A stretch of 64,000 bases of DNA. It comes from Isoetes taiwanensis. Taxonomy: Eukaryota; Streptophyta; Lycopodiopsida; Isoetales; Isoetaceae. Location of the stretch: NCBI GenBank assembly GCA_021234155.1, contig JAJEKV010000001.1, positions 24,295,189 to 24,359,188 of the forward strand, given 5' to 3'. The notes beneath the pieces are model-generated. The model was given only the letters and a program-made list of their open reading frames with translations, was not told the origin of the DNA and ran no database searches. The position numbers and the translations under genes were made by a program. How positions within the stretch are numbered: position 1 is the first letter of the stretch; the number at the start of each line of letters is the position of its first letter. Shown in pieces: positions 26,036 through 38,228 of the stretch.

Positions 26036-27699
26036 GGAAAACTCTAGAATATTCTTGAGCTTTGATGAAATTGCCAAAATACCCCTGGTTTAGGGGATTT
26101 GTGAGATGAAAATGGCCGTCGTAACTTTATGGTGGCAACTTAAAATGGGAATATGTTCTTTAGACACATTATAGATGAGAATGAGATCTTTCCATGAAGT
26201 TAAGTTCACCTGAATCAGAATCCAGAACCACGAGTTATGTTATTTTTAATACACAAAGAAATTTGTAAGCACAAGGCCCCCAAAATTGAATCAGCATGAT
26301 TTTATTTCAGTGATTTGTTGGCAAAAACCAAATCCACAAATCAGTACATGTTAGTGGGTTCAAAAGTTTACAAACCATATCTAGTTATGTAATATGGTTC
26401 ATCAATATATTTTTCTAAGGTAATAAACCAATATTGTTTTGTGAGATAGTATTGAAACACGGTAATTCCTATTAGTTCTTTGTAGCAACTTAAAATATAT
26501 GATATATACTAATATTTAGTACGTCAAGTTTAGTGTTCTGATATTTGATCACATCTCTCGTCCTCAGTATATTGCCATGATAAGTTAAAGTGCATAATCA
26601 TCATGATACTTTATAGTGATAAATCGTTAACAAACAATGTGGTAAATGTACTTGGTTTAAATATGCTAATATATCTTTTTCTACCATATTTTTTTATGGT
26701 ACAAAACGTGATAATTTTACCTAGCTTTACTTAGCCATTCTAACAACTAAGAATGATATATAATAATGCTTAGTATATAGAATTTTGTAAAATGGTATTT
26801 AATCATATTTATCTTTCCGATATGTTGACTTGGTAAACTATTCGTATATTTCATAGTAATTAATCAATACACAACATGGCAAATTGATATAGTTTAAATT
26901 TGCTAATGCAATTTTTGTTTTCGATTATTTTATGTAATTAATCGATCAACTTTGCAACGTTGTAAATATAACTGATTGCTATGATATCTAATAGTGCTTC
27001 ATGTGTAAAGTTTAGTGATTGTATGTTCGTGCGCGAGGGTTAAAAATCAAAACTCATACGAAAAAGAGGCAAGTAAACCCACAAACTCGAATTCCAAAAT
27101 AACCACTATAATAAAAAGACTTAGAAACTATACATAGGGCCCAGAGAGGAGAAAGAAACTGCAGTTGGGAGAAAGCTGTGGGATTTGAACCCACAAAACC
27201 AAAAAAGCCTCAAGAATCAAGGAATCAAAACAAACTACAAGGTGATATATTCTCACATACCATCTGTCAGTATTCAACGATTTGATGATGGAGAGTTTTT
27301 ATACCTGAAATTGAACCAGTTGAGGAGTGTTCAATGATTTGATGATGGAGAATTTTTATACCTGAAATTGAACCAGTTGAGGAATGTATAGCGATCCAGG
27401 ACATGAAACTTCTTACTTTGGTACATAGAAACACACTCTAACATACCATCTGTTGAGCCAATAAGATATCAGTATTGAAAGATCTAATGCCGAATGTTTA
27501 TACCTGAAATTGAATCAGTAGACATTGTTGAGAGTAGTGTTCTTCAAAGTGTTTGTTTCTGGACAAGTGCTATTGTCAAAGAATCATCAAGTTTGTTTTG
27601 ATGTTCTCTCACCTATAAGTCAGCAACGAAGAATGAGTTTCAATGAGCGTGCCTTGGGAACCTCAACTGGGACACCAGTGCTGACTCCATCAGATATTG

Positions 27700-28164
27700 C
27701 ATCAACATAAGCTTGTTTTTTTTGCCTGATGTTATCACTTCCGCATGGAAACTCATGCCCACATCATCAACAAACTGCAATTTAGAAACACAGAGACATT
27801 GGTCACATTAGCACTAGATTGTTGAAAAAAAGCAACTTTCGGCCATCAAATCTACTAGACTAGAAGAAGTCTGGCCACCAGAGTTCATTCCAGAAGCAGC
27901 AACAACTTGTGCAATTCCAATATTGCCGTAGTCAGCTAAGCCTTTATGCTAAGCTGCCATTCAAAATAGACAATAAGATCAAACTCAAAATTGCAGAATC
28001 CACTAACCCAGACTGGCCTTGAGATTCCGAAGACGATTTGCACAGGACAGGCCACCGGAAGGGTTCCCTCCATATTCTGCCATGCTGCCACCATAGACAC
28101 CATCCTCACAATTGAATCCAATAGTTTCCCATTTGTACTGCAGATTCATACAACGCAGGGAAGA
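27700..28164 (-). pseudogene. Unrecognised gene: two or three apparent exons
   Basis: On the minus strand an exon 28164-28008 (acceptor after TTTTTTTTTTGCATTGCCAG, donor CTGG|GTTAG) joins in frame to one starting at 27941. The first reads LQYKWETIGFNCEDGVYGGS... and the second ADYGNIGIAQVVAASGMNSG..., ending in a stop near 27815. A further good acceptor (TTTCTAAATTGCAG) at about 27777 precedes another short open stretch. The spliced product is Gly/Ser-rich and I do not recognise it. It lies inside the 4.9-kb inverted-repeat element, so it may be a captured gene fragment. Confidence 0.35.
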
Positions 28165-29028
28165 CTGGCAATGCAAAAAAAAAATTGGGGCCTGCCTCAA
28201 GAGTCTATTCTTGAGAGATAGGGCCTTTGCTCTTTAGCTTCAGATGCCATTTAATGAATCCCTTGCATTTTTAACAGATCAGTGAAGCGATGAAAGCAAA
28301 AGCAGAAACAAAAGGCAAGGGCCATATACCTTGAAATGCTAGAAGAAAGAAGAAATTGTGGATGATCGCCAAGGTCTCGGAAAGCAAATCGCCATGGTTA
28401 GCAACTCCATTGCAAATATGGCCGAAAAAGAATGGAAACCTAGAGCGGCATGTATTCCGGCGGTATGGGACGCAATCTGAAGCTCGAATTGCAGTATCAA
28501 GCTTTTAGAATGAAAATTTCCTTTATTTTAGAAAAGCTCTTCTCTGGTCGCCATGGCTATGGCGTTGCCTGTAAAAGCGAAAACGGGTTTGAATTTTGGA
28601 ACTCGAATCATTTCGGTCTGTATATGTACATGCCAGCAGGTCCTCCGCTCCAACGCTCCAGATAATGTTGCCGTTACCTAGGCTGCATTCTACTCTTTTA
28701 TTATTGCACACAAAGAGCGGTGCTCTTTGATTAGTGCTCCCGGCCTTGTATTTTGTAGTAAGCCATATAAAATTGGATTTTGTATTTTGTTTTCACCATG
28801 CCATATAAAATTGGATTTGTGGGTTGCCTGTCCTTTCTCTTATTGTTCCGAGGGAATTTTGGGTATATGCTGGTATATGGCCAAATTTTCATTGTAACCG
28901 GCATAAATCTAAACCGGCAAATTTTCAAAATACAATTTTCATTGTATTTTGACGATACGCATAGCAGTGTCATGCAGAGCAGAGCAAAATGCAAATCTGC
29001 TTCACGTCTGGCATTTGGATATGGTGTA

Positions 29029-29175
29029 GATAACGTCCTGGCCCAAGGACGTTACCTAAAAAAAAAATTGAGGACCAATGAAAATGCCGAGGGCATGCAC
29101 GCAGCGCACACCCGAGGCATTTTTATTGGCCCGAATTTTTTTTTTTTGGTATCGTCAGAGGGCCAGAACGTTATC
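29029..29175. mobile_element. Foldback MITE, 147 bp
   Basis: Left sequence GATAACGTCCTGGCCC... and the reverse complement of the right end, GATAACGTTCTGGCCC..., match over about 70 bp each. The match includes an A-rich stretch and CCAATRAAAATGCC. Almost the whole element is stem. It sits inside the larger 4.9-kb element. No clear flanking duplication was found. Confidence 0.75.
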
Positions 29176-29212
29176 GCCTTTAACGTCCTGATTCGAGGGT
29201 TTGCTCCATGGC

Positions 29213-29405
29213 CGGATCCAGATCTTAGAAGAAGGAAGCAGAGGTGCCAGATCCAGATCTTAGAAGAGGGAAGGCCGGATATTAGAAGCAGGAACCAGGG
29301 CCAGATATTAGCACAGAAGAGCTAATCTTAGAAGCAAAAGGCCGGATCTTAGAACAGAAGCGCCGGATCTTAGAACATAAGGGTTAATCTTAGGAGTAGG
29401 GGGCT
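29213..29405. repeat. Minisatellite of GCCGGATCTTAGAA units
   Basis: Seven or more diverged units of about 20-30 bp carry GATCTTAGAA or GATATTAGAA followed by a purine-rich tail. An open frame on the plus strand (28780-29325) runs through it but resembles no known protein. Confidence 0.8.
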
Positions 29406-30017
29406 GGAAGCAAGATTAAAGCATCGTAACAGGGGAAGACAGTGCATTTTCTGCTCTGTTTCTAGAAACTTCGGATTTCTAGCAAACTCTAGATCAGCTC
29501 GGGCCTGCCCAACAATCGTCGGAGTTCATCAGCTATGAGAGATAAACGATGTTCTTGATATTATCCTAGGATGTTATGAGGATTTCATGCTTAACACTCT
29601 AGGATGTTATAAGAAACAGCATAAAATGTATGCCAATGAAGCTGTTACTAGCAGATAACATCACTCTAATCAACGGCTGAGATTGGATCTCAACCTGTAA
29701 ACCTGAGAACCATGGCGTTAAGGCAAGCTATCCTTGTCAATTTTGTGACACTTTTCATTTTGTTGTTCTCATTTGCGCATCGTACCATTGTTATTCAAAC
29801 AATAGAAAAGCACAAAGTACACTTTATCAAAGGGAAAAAGGATTGTTTTGACATCTTACCTCGGCTTGGTACTCATGTCTCTCAAGGCCAAGTGCCTTAA
29901 ATGGAGGAGCATGCTCTGTGGATACCAAGTTATCTCGAATCCCATTTAGATGGTTTAACACCATTTGGTCGTGAACCAAATCCTCCTTTAGCTCCAATGA
30001 CAACCTCAAGAGCTCAT

Positions 30018-30075
30018 CCCACACCCAAAAACCATACCCACACCCAAAAACCATACCCACACCCAAAAACCATAC
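30018..30075. repeat. Three perfect 19-bp tandem repeats
   Basis: The unit CCACACCCAAAAACCATAC is repeated three times without change. Confidence 0.95.
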
Positions 30076-31892
30076 CATCTTTGCAAAATTCAACATGATT
30101 TTTGAACTCAGACGAAAAGACGTAAAAGTATATAAAATATGTGCTGAAAAACATGCATGTGAAGCATCCTAAATTATAATATTGAAAATGTATATGTAAA
30201 AACCATCCTATATATGAATGATGATTTCAAGAAACCACTTTGTAAAACTTAGAATTCATTTGATTAAATATGGTATGAACTATTGCAAAATTAATATATG
30301 CTTACAACGCATCTTCCAAACTGATAAGGGTTATAGAAAACTATTATACGATGTAGAACTCTCGTAATTAAACATGATATGAAGTAGCAATGGTTTCTTA
30401 GCACATCTCCCAAACTAATAGTGATTTCAAAAAACTAATGTACGATGTAGAACTCACGTAATCAAACATGATATAAACTAGCAATGGTTTTGCAAAATCT
30501 ATGTCTGCTTAAAAGCTACCTTAAAAATTAATGATGATTTCTAGAAACTAGTCCAAAATTTAGAATTAGTACCAAAAAAACAATATGAACTACTAGTGGT
30601 TTTGCAAAACCATGATGGACACATGGTTTTTGTTGACACTGTGAATTGTTGTACACAAAAATCACATATATACTGGTTCTAATACTGATTTTTACTGCAA
30701 GTTCATTTTTGGGGGCCTTGTGTAAGGATCTAGAAGACCATAACTTAAGATTTTACTCTGGTTCAAATTATCTTAACTTGATGGAATGATCTCATCCTCA
30801 TCTATAATGCATTTGAAGGACAGATTCCCATTTGGATCATGACAACAAACAAAAAAGGCTATTTCTATAATAAAATGCACCTAAATCTGGGATCTTTTTG
30901 CAATTTTAGCAAATTTCAGGATATTTTGGAGACTTTCCCTTAGGTATTTGCTAAGATTAGCCTTTCTTTATTGTATTTAAATATCACATAGTTTTGTATC
31001 GAGCATCAAGTCTTCTGATCAATCAAGCATTCGTTCAACTTTCATTGACTTCCTTACTTGTCATTTGTCTTATATGGTATCAGAGCTTTAGGGCTCAATC
31101 AAGTAGCTGTACACAATAGATGGCTACTAGCACTTCCTCAATGTCACTGTTGCTATGATTGCTGCTCTAACACCTCTTGAATTCGAAAGAATTTGATCCT
31201 TCTAAAGCTCTAGAGAAATATAGTATCAAATGTTTCAAGCGCAAAAATTTCCATATATCAGCTTCGAACCTATTTTGTGGCCATTAGGGTTGTGGAAATT
31301 GTGGATGGAACCCATGCAAAATCTGATCCTGATGCTTCACAATCAAAGAACTCGGGCATTGGATTAACAAAGATTCCATAGCCCATTCAATTCCCATTTG
31401 CAGCATCCCTCTGAGTTGCCTGAAATTATCACAGTCTGCCCATAGTGTTGGAGCAAGCTTCTTCGCATGTTTGAAGACAAATATATGTCTTCCCATGTCA
31501 TGTTAAAGCATAAGCTATATGCAACTACGTCGCAGGAAGGTGAATCTCTTAGCCTTTACATCTCCAAACTTCGTAATCTGATGGACCTGCTTGCAGACTT
31601 AGGTATCACTAAGCCTTCATGATAAATTTGTGGCTTACACTAAGCAACATAGTTGCTTGACTTTGCTATGTAGTCTTCCTTCATTAAGCATACTGTAGAT
31701 GTCTTATCTAGTTCCATCAATGCTCTCTCTTGGAAAGATGTGAATGTTAAATTCTTGTAGGAAGAAGCACGCGTACAACAACTTAGTAGTGGAGCCCCTC
31801 AACTCGCCCTCTAAACCAAAATTAGCAAATATATGCCAAAACATTTCTACAATTATTCTGGAAAATCATGATTCTAAATGGCCCAAATGTGA

Positions 31893-31968
31893 GCATTGCT
31901 GCCATCAGGGTCACAACAAGGACAATGTGCGCATTGCTGCCATCAGGGTCACAACAAGGACAAAGTGC
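31893..31968 (+). repeat. 38-bp tandem duplication in gag zinc knuckle
   Basis: GCATTGCTGCCATCAGGGTC plus the next 18 bases occurs twice (from 31893 and from 31931). The unit is not a multiple of three, so the last Cys of the knuckle is displaced into another frame. Confidence 0.9.
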
Positions 31969-32885
31969 TGGAAGCTCTTAGCTGAAAAAAGCTAGAGCAA
32001 TAATAGCTAGTGAAAATTGCACCATCAGTACTACTATCTGCAGTTTACCAGATGAATCCCTTACTGAGCATTCCTTCATGACCACACTTCCACTTGGTGG
32101 TTGGATTCTTTTGCCTCTCATCACATGACTAGTACAAAGGCAACACTTCATGACCCTCTAGGATCTTCATCCACCTCATGTTATCCTTTCCCGCAATAGT
32201 GGAAAGCTCCAGACAAGGCACAAAGGCACAATCCATATTCCTTTGGTTCAAGAACCTCCTTTGATCATTGCCCATATTTTTTATGTTCCAGGTCTTTGTC
32301 AGAATCTGCTTTGCATTGATCAGATAATAGATTTGGGACTGTCTATTGACTTTGGCTCATTGTGACTCTTTAGCTCTGCAATTGAGGTACTTACCCCCAG
32401 AAATATATCGCATTCTCACTCACTGAAGTCCTTACCTTTAACAATATTTAGCATTCCTGCTTCAAACATGCTGGCTTATCCAACATTTACTGTACCTTGG
32501 ACTACAAGGAAGTAACTGGTAGGCCGAGCTCCTTCACTCTGCCATCATCTTGCAACATCTGCATCATGGGCAAACAACATAAGGCCCTCCCTCCCCCAAC
32601 TCAATGTAATAGGGCTTCAACAATTGGTCACCACGTCCATTCTGATGTCCCGGGCTTCTATCCTTTGTCCTTTGAAGGATCATGCAACTATGTCACTTTC
32701 AAAGATGACCATTGCACGTTGTACTTTCTCAAAGAAAAGTTTGAGGTTTTCTCCATGTTTTAGAACTTTACTCAGGTTGTGCGAATCCAATTGAACATTA
32801 GCATTCAGTCTGATGATAGATAATTGAGGCGAGTACACCTCCATTGCTTTTCGTCAATATTGTGAGCATCTTACTCTTGAGCACC

Positions 32886-34483
32886 TGTGACGCTCCCCGC
32901 ACAATATACGGTAACCACCGTACACTCCACGGAAAATCCCCCAACCAGTGTCGTCCACTGGATGGGCCCTCCATCTATCCCGTTCTAGGGATGGCTAGAA
33001 CGGGACACGGAGGTGTCTCGTAAATCCGTCCCCTATGGACTCCTAATAACAGCGGAAGTATATAACTAATGTCAGTACTAGCAACTAACAACAATAATAA
33101 TAAGTCTACCTCAAAGGGTAGCTCAATCCATCCATCCATAGAATTGTCAGAAGGATCAATACACCATAAAACAATAAAGCTTCTACCCAAGCTCTGACTC
33201 GTGGGGGAAAGTACACTGACGGCTAGGTCTCATGATAGATACAAACGGAAGTATAACAATGGCGGGGCTGGCTATAAGACAATGGCTAAGGGTTGACCAC
33301 TCCATCCGCCCCTCCTGTGCATACTTTGCAGATGGGCTAAAACGAGATATAGCGTGACTGTAGCCGCCGGATACGCAATCTGCAATCTCTTGGATTCACC
33401 CTAAGAGACTACTCCAGGTTTCATCTCCCTGGTCCGATGAGGCAAGGTCGGGTTACATCTCCCCTTCCCGGAAATTAGTGATTCGATGGGCGACTAGAGG
33501 ATCGTGGCGACACACGTCCGTTCACGTCTTTAACCCCCTCAAAACAAGAACCAGGCCGGCACCTGCAGCTCTTCAGGATCAGGGCGGCACCATTGATCCA
33601 GGGGGTGACGAACCCATGCCCGGCCCACACGAAGTGACCGACCATAGGCCTAGTGCGCCCCAAGTCCCCAGTAGCCGCGCTCAGCAGGAACTATTCCTCC
33701 ATCTTGTCACTGATCCCGTTATATGGTGCTCAGTCATCCCATAACTCCCTTAGTCCGGTGGGCTCTATGCACAGGCCGCATATAATAGGTATTATGGGTC
33801 TATCTAGAAGCATCATACATAAGGCTGCTAGGTCTCTACCCCCCTTCCCAATACATGAGGAGCATAACAAGAGATCACCCATATCATATCCATAACATAT
33901 GAACAATAAGAATAAGATCTAACCTAATCACATGAATCTAACTAGGGAGTTAGGGTTCATTGATTCGGTTCATCAGTTGAAATAGTGATTCTAGGAAGGC
34001 TCTACTAGAATACATGACTCTACTACATCTCTATAGCTGAAACTGCTCAAAATACCTGCTCCTGACGCATTTCCTCCTGATCCTGGGGTCTCCATCGATT
34101 CTTCGATGTTTGAGATTACTGCTACTGAATCCAACACGTCCACGCTGCTTGGGTCGCTAAACCGTGTCTTGATTCTGAACTCCGGTCGTGATAATAGCCT
34201 CAAGAGTGGGAGGAGCAAAAGTGTCTTCTGGGTTAGGGTTAGGTATTTATAGGTAAGTTAGGGTTAGGGTTGACACCTTGTCCAATGGGATGCGAACACG
34301 TGGCCAGTTACCCCAATCAGGTAGTGCCACGTGGATATATCCTTTCCTAAGGTTAATCAAGTTACATTTTAATGTGACTTGAACTTACGTAATTGTCATA
34401 CAAATCTAAGTCATACTGGATTTGTATGGTGACGTGGCCCAAAATATACGTATACATACCGTATATTTTAGGGGAACGTCACA
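32886..34483. mobile_element. Solo LTR, probably Ty3/gypsy, 1.6 kb
   Basis: The segment starts TGTGACGCTCCCC and ends GGGGAACGTCACA, the TG...CA pattern of LTRs with the TGTGACG...CGTCACA ends common in plant Ty3 elements. The 5 bases GCACC directly precede it (32881-32885) and follow it (34484-34488). It interrupts the copia integrase. No internal domain is present, so it is probably a solo LTR formed by recombination. A TATTTATA box and four TTAGGG words lie near 34225-34270. The inverted similarity of the ends extends about 28 bp, longer than usual, so a DNA transposon with 5-bp duplication is a less likely alternative. Confidence 0.8.
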
Positions 34484-35156
34484 GCACCACATCAGACTAG
34501 TTCAAAATCCTTAACAGAATGGGCTCACCAAGTGCATGAACTGCACCGTAAAGGATCAAGCCGGTGTCTTCTTATTATTGCCCCCAACTTGCCCATTACT
34601 TTTTGGGATTATATTACTCAGACTGGTGTCTATCTTCATAATCGCCTACTTTTTTTGCATTAGTCCAGACCACAAGATTCCATATAAAATTTGGCATAGA
34701 AGCAAACCTGAGCTCTCTCATATGCGCGCTTTTGGTTGCCTTACCTATTCTCTCTGCTATCAACAATTCAATTCTTTTTTTCTAGTGTGTCTGCTATATT
34801 TGTTGAAGCAAAAACGGTTACAAGCTTTTCTTGCCCTCCATATATTGCTTTATTTTCACAGGGATGTCACTTTCGTGGAATCCGTATAAAAAGCTATTGA
34901 TATGCCTACCTCTTGCTCCCCTCTATATCTCATGTTTTCCCTACTGCCCACATTGCACCTGCGCCAATTCCTTCTTCTGACATAACTTTGTCTCCTTCCT
35001 ATGCTCCAATCGTAGAGTCTCAACCTTTTTCTGCTCAAGTTCTTTAACCTCTAGTCTTACTCTCTGCTCCTAGGCATTCTCAGAGATCTCAAAAGCCTAG
35101 AACCCGGCTCCTTGATTATTACTTTGCTTATTACTAGGCATGTCATTCATGCCATT

Positions 35157-35412
35157 TGATACGGAACAGTAGACAAGGACAAAGAGTAAAACTCCTGGAA
35201 GGTATGATCACAAAAAACAGGAACACTTTGGACACAAGTATAATTAATAATTTGTCTTGAGATCCAATTTCTGCTTTTATATAGAAGCAACAACGTCTGG
35301 ATCCTACATTAAGCTAACACTAATAGTAGCAGATAGAATCTAACTTAACAACTTCTGAAGAATCTAACATGTATGTAGGTCAGGCATCTTGCAACTGATA
35401 CAATCTGCAACA
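35157..35412 (-). mobile_element. 3' LTR of minus-strand copia element
   Basis: On the minus strand the segment starts TGTTGCAGATTG directly after a purine-rich GAGTAGGGA (polypurine tract) and ends with GTATCA. A TATATAAAAG promoter box lies at about 35275-35285. Length (256 bp) suits a copia LTR. The other LTR of this element is absent. Confidence 0.6.
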
Positions 35413-37680
35413 TCCCTACTCAAGATGTCAGACTTAGCTCTAATCTATACTAGAGGTTCCTGTGGTCCCTACTTCAGAGCTAAGGAGGCCAATTTGGCGC
35501 AGAAACTGATTTAGCTTGGCCGGTCCGAGAGCTTTGATGATCATATCTGCGGGCATGGAGTTTGTTGCAGTAGGCAAGACAGAGTTCTTAACGATCCACT
35601 TGATCTCGAACAAAGTGATAGCGCAAGTCAATGTGCTTCATCTTCTTGTGATGAGTATGAATAAGCAGACCATGGTTAGATAGAATTTCCAAATCAGAAC
35701 AAAGTAGTTTAAGCCAAATGGATTCTTTGGCTGCATGGGCTAGTGCAATATACTCTGCTTTCATTGAGGACATGGTGACACAAGCTTGTTCACAGTTGCT
35801 CCAAGATACTGCACCTGAGGCAAAGAGAAAGATGAAACCAGAGGTAGACTTGCGATCGGAATGGTCTCTAGTCTAGTCAACATCCAAAAGATCTATTGGC
35901 AAAGGATTCACACTTGTTTTATAGGTAATGTCATAATTCAAGGTACTAACAATGTCGGAGGACATGTTTGAGACTATGGCAGTGGGCTTCAAGAGGATTT
36001 GTTGTGAATTAAGTTAACCTGCATAAAGGAAAGGCAAGGTCTGGCATGTTGCAGACAAGGAATAAATTAGTACTAGGGTATTTCTATTTAGCCATAATGG
36101 CTTTAGCTAAACTTGCTCAAAACTAATCCCAAAACTTTCTGTAGTTTAGCTAAACTCTTCAAATTTTTCTTCTCACACTTTCTAGTGTTTAGCTAAACTA
36201 ACCTGAAATTCATCGCAAAACTTTCTAAGTTGTGGGTGCATAAACTTCAAGCTAAAGTTATTATGCTTTTTCTTAATTATTTCCATTTACTTTAGTCAAA
36301 TATTTGTGTGGAAACATGTTAACAAAATGCCAACTAGCTAAATCTAAGCCTTAAATTACTTCACGGATGCTAGGAAATAAATACTAATCATATATTTTCT
36401 TATTACCCAGAATTATTTTAGTTAAACTAAGCCCGAAACTCATTCCAAAATTTTCTATGGCTTAGCTAAACGTTACAAATTTTCACACTCTTGCTTTCTA
36501 GTGTTTGGCTAAACAACTCGAGGCAATGCAAGCGCAAGAAAAGCTAAGCTAAAATTATTATTTTTTCCTCCATTTTTCCTATTTACTTTAGCCAATATTT
36601 TTTGAAAATGTGCTAAAAAATCGTCAAACTGCTAAATTTAGCCCTTAAATTATTCCATGGTTGCAGATTGTAGCACAATTGATGATGCCAAGTACATTCA
36701 AAAAGTGGTCATGAAAAGGGAGAAGAATAAGAGAACATGGAGGGGAATCTTTAGTGAGATGCAGGCCTGGATCAAGTGGAGTATTGACAAAGTGACAAAG
36801 ATTAAGAGAACATTGGTGAATAAAATCTTGAAGGTACTTTTGCTGAGAAAGAACAAGATTGTGAGATGTCAGATCGTGGTAGATTTGCATTCCAACAAGA
36901 TAATGAGCAAGTCTTATATCCTTCATTTTGAAGGCTGGGCTGAGAGCGGCTTTTAGTGTGGCTAAATCAGAGGATGGGGCAGCAATCAAGAGATACTAAG
37001 ACAAAGGGAGATGCAAGAGTGAGTTGGATGTACATGTTAGGATCACATTGCTGGGAACAAAGTGAAGTTCAAGAAGAGTAACATGAGGGTTGATCAACGT
37101 ATACTTCCTCCACAAGATCCCCATTCAAGAAGGCATTGGCAACGTCCATTTGATGATATGATAGTGTTGTTGTGTAGCGTATATCAATAGTATGTGAATT
37201 GAGCTAATTCGAGCTACGAGAACATAGGTCTCATCAAAAGCAATCCCTGGAGTCTGATTAGCCTTTAGGTACAAGTTGAGCTTTAAAACGATCCATGGAC
37301 CCATCAAACTGATACTTAACCTTGTAGACCCATTGCCAATGATGGGATGATGGGGTGATTGGGAAACAAGGCTCCATGTGTATAGTTTGAGATAGATTGA
37401 AGTTTTGCTTGCATTGCTTGGGTCCATTGATCATGTCATAGGCCAGTGATAGCGTCATGAAAAGTGGCAGGATCATATGGAGTGCTTTGGGTAACCATGG
37501 AATAGTTTTGAGTCCAATGAGGAGGACGTCTAATTCTGGTAGGCCTTGGAATAGAGGATGTAGTTTCGAGAGAGAGGAGATACAGGATGGTTTTGTGGTA
37601 GATTAACAACATGGTCTGAAGGAGGTGGATCAAGAAGTGCATTGATTGGACATTGGAGGTTTGTAATAGAGGGAGGAAAC
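35413..37680 (-). mobile_element. Copia retrotransposon, 3' half (RT and RNase H)
   Basis: Minus-strand fragments read in copia order. The hinge (RPTRIRRPPHWTQNYSM) is near 37540, reverse transcriptase pieces WVYKVKYQFDGSMDRFKAQL near 37290 and AHYLVGMQIYHDLTSHNLVL near 36900, and RNase H pieces SDRKSTSGFIFLFASGAVSW near 35830 and SSMKAEYIALAHAAKESIWL near 35740. Frames are broken by stops and by the 598-bp insertion at 36059-36656. It faces the plus-strand copia at 31-35 kb tail to tail. The two differ near their LTR ends, so they are probably separate elements and not one element inverted in the middle. Confidence 0.85.
36059..36656. mobile_element. MITE-like insertion with internal duplication
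   Basis: The segment starts GGAATAAATTAG and ends CTTAAATTATTCC, a near-perfect inverted repeat. Related 10-11 bp words (ATGTTGCAGA at 36046-36055, ATGGTTGCAGA at 36657-36667) lie on each side. The inside is a diverged head-to-tail duplication of about 300 bp carrying several copies of the palindrome TTTAGCTAAAC. Copia reverse transcriptase and RNase H homology resumes on either side, which proves insertion. Confidence 0.7.
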
Positions 37681-38228
37681 CAGCATGATTTAATTAATTT
37701 GAGAGAATAACACAGTTTATAGAATTTTGACCTAAGCTAACTTGCTCAAGCTGAAGTAGTTTCTCCTACTTTTTAAACTCAAATATACTCCAAAATTGTT
37801 GATAACCACAAAATTAAAAATAAAAAAACATTTGGTGGATAGATAGCTACAAAAATATTGATGGTATATACATATATATTATTGAGGTACATGAACTCGT
37901 ATATACACAATAATGTTGCTACAATGAACATCAATAATTTTATGGGTATAAATACAACTGTATTCACTGGCCCAATTCGCCGACATCCTGTCAGCGATAT
38001 ATCGCTATTGCCTGCTCATCCAGAGTATACCGACTCCATTACTTGCTCAACGACTTTATAATGATTTGTATGGGTGGATTATGAGAGGGTTGCACCTTGA
38101 TCCCTACATGTAACGAATAGCTAATGATCGCGAGATGGATTCCCCCGGACTCCATCGTCTTGTTATCCATCTTATTTGTGTTCCCGAGCGCGACACCTAA
38201 GAGCTTAATGCGATCACCTTATGGAGTT

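Larger units (their letters stand above)
26036..30939. mobile_element. 4.9-kb terminal-inverted-repeat element
   Basis: The left end (GGAAAACTCTAGAATATTC...) and the reverse complement of the right end (GGGAAAGTCTCCAAAATATCC...) align. Similarity continues for about 300 bp, for example ATTATAGATGARRATGAGATC at about 26170 and, inverted, about 30800, and CAAGGCCCCCAAAA at about 26272 and, inverted, about 30710. Inside both ends are AT-rich degenerate tandem repeats (about 26500-26950; about 30190-30600 with ~100-bp units). Long inverted ends with subterminal repeats suggest a Mutator-like or foldback element. No transposase is visible. Only a degenerate flanking match (TTAGGctttg / TTAGGtattt) is present. 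The middle holds apparent host-type exons. Confidence 0.6.
31075..35140 (+). mobile_element. Copia retrotransposon, 5' half
   Basis: TGGTATCAGAGC at 31075-31086 is the primer-binding site complementary to initiator tRNA-Met, typical of copia elements. Downstream, broken frames give a gag with a zinc knuckle (CEHCCHQGH near 31890-31915). Next come an integrase-like piece (CNICIMGKQHKALPPPTQ..., 32550-32620, and VHSDVPG) and, beyond an inserted LTR, a late-integrase stretch (IPYKIWHRSKPELSHMRAFG, about 34678-34737). The polymerase hinge residues end near 35120 and the 3' half is missing. Stops and frame shifts are frequent. The 5' LTR boundary is unclear because the neighbouring inverted-repeat element ends at 30939. 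Confidence 0.8.

Noticed and set aside
27176-27200. Minus-strand TGTGGGTTCAAATCCCACAG resembles a tRNA T arm
   Set aside because: The upstream sequence does not supply D and anticodon arms, so no cloverleaf closes. It is at most a relic B box.
28780-29325. 181-codon plus-strand ORF
   Set aside because: It crosses a MITE and a minisatellite, has no recognisable domain, and its composition follows those repeats.
34225-34270. Interstitial telomere repeat
   Set aside because: Only about four TTAGGG words, interrupted, and not the usual plant unit TTTAGGG. They lie inside the solo LTR.
31075-37680. A single copia element with its 3' half inverted
   Set aside because: The two halves meet near the hinge, but both contain hinge residues, and sequence next to the 5' primer site does not resemble the minus-strand LTR. 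Two separate elements fit better.
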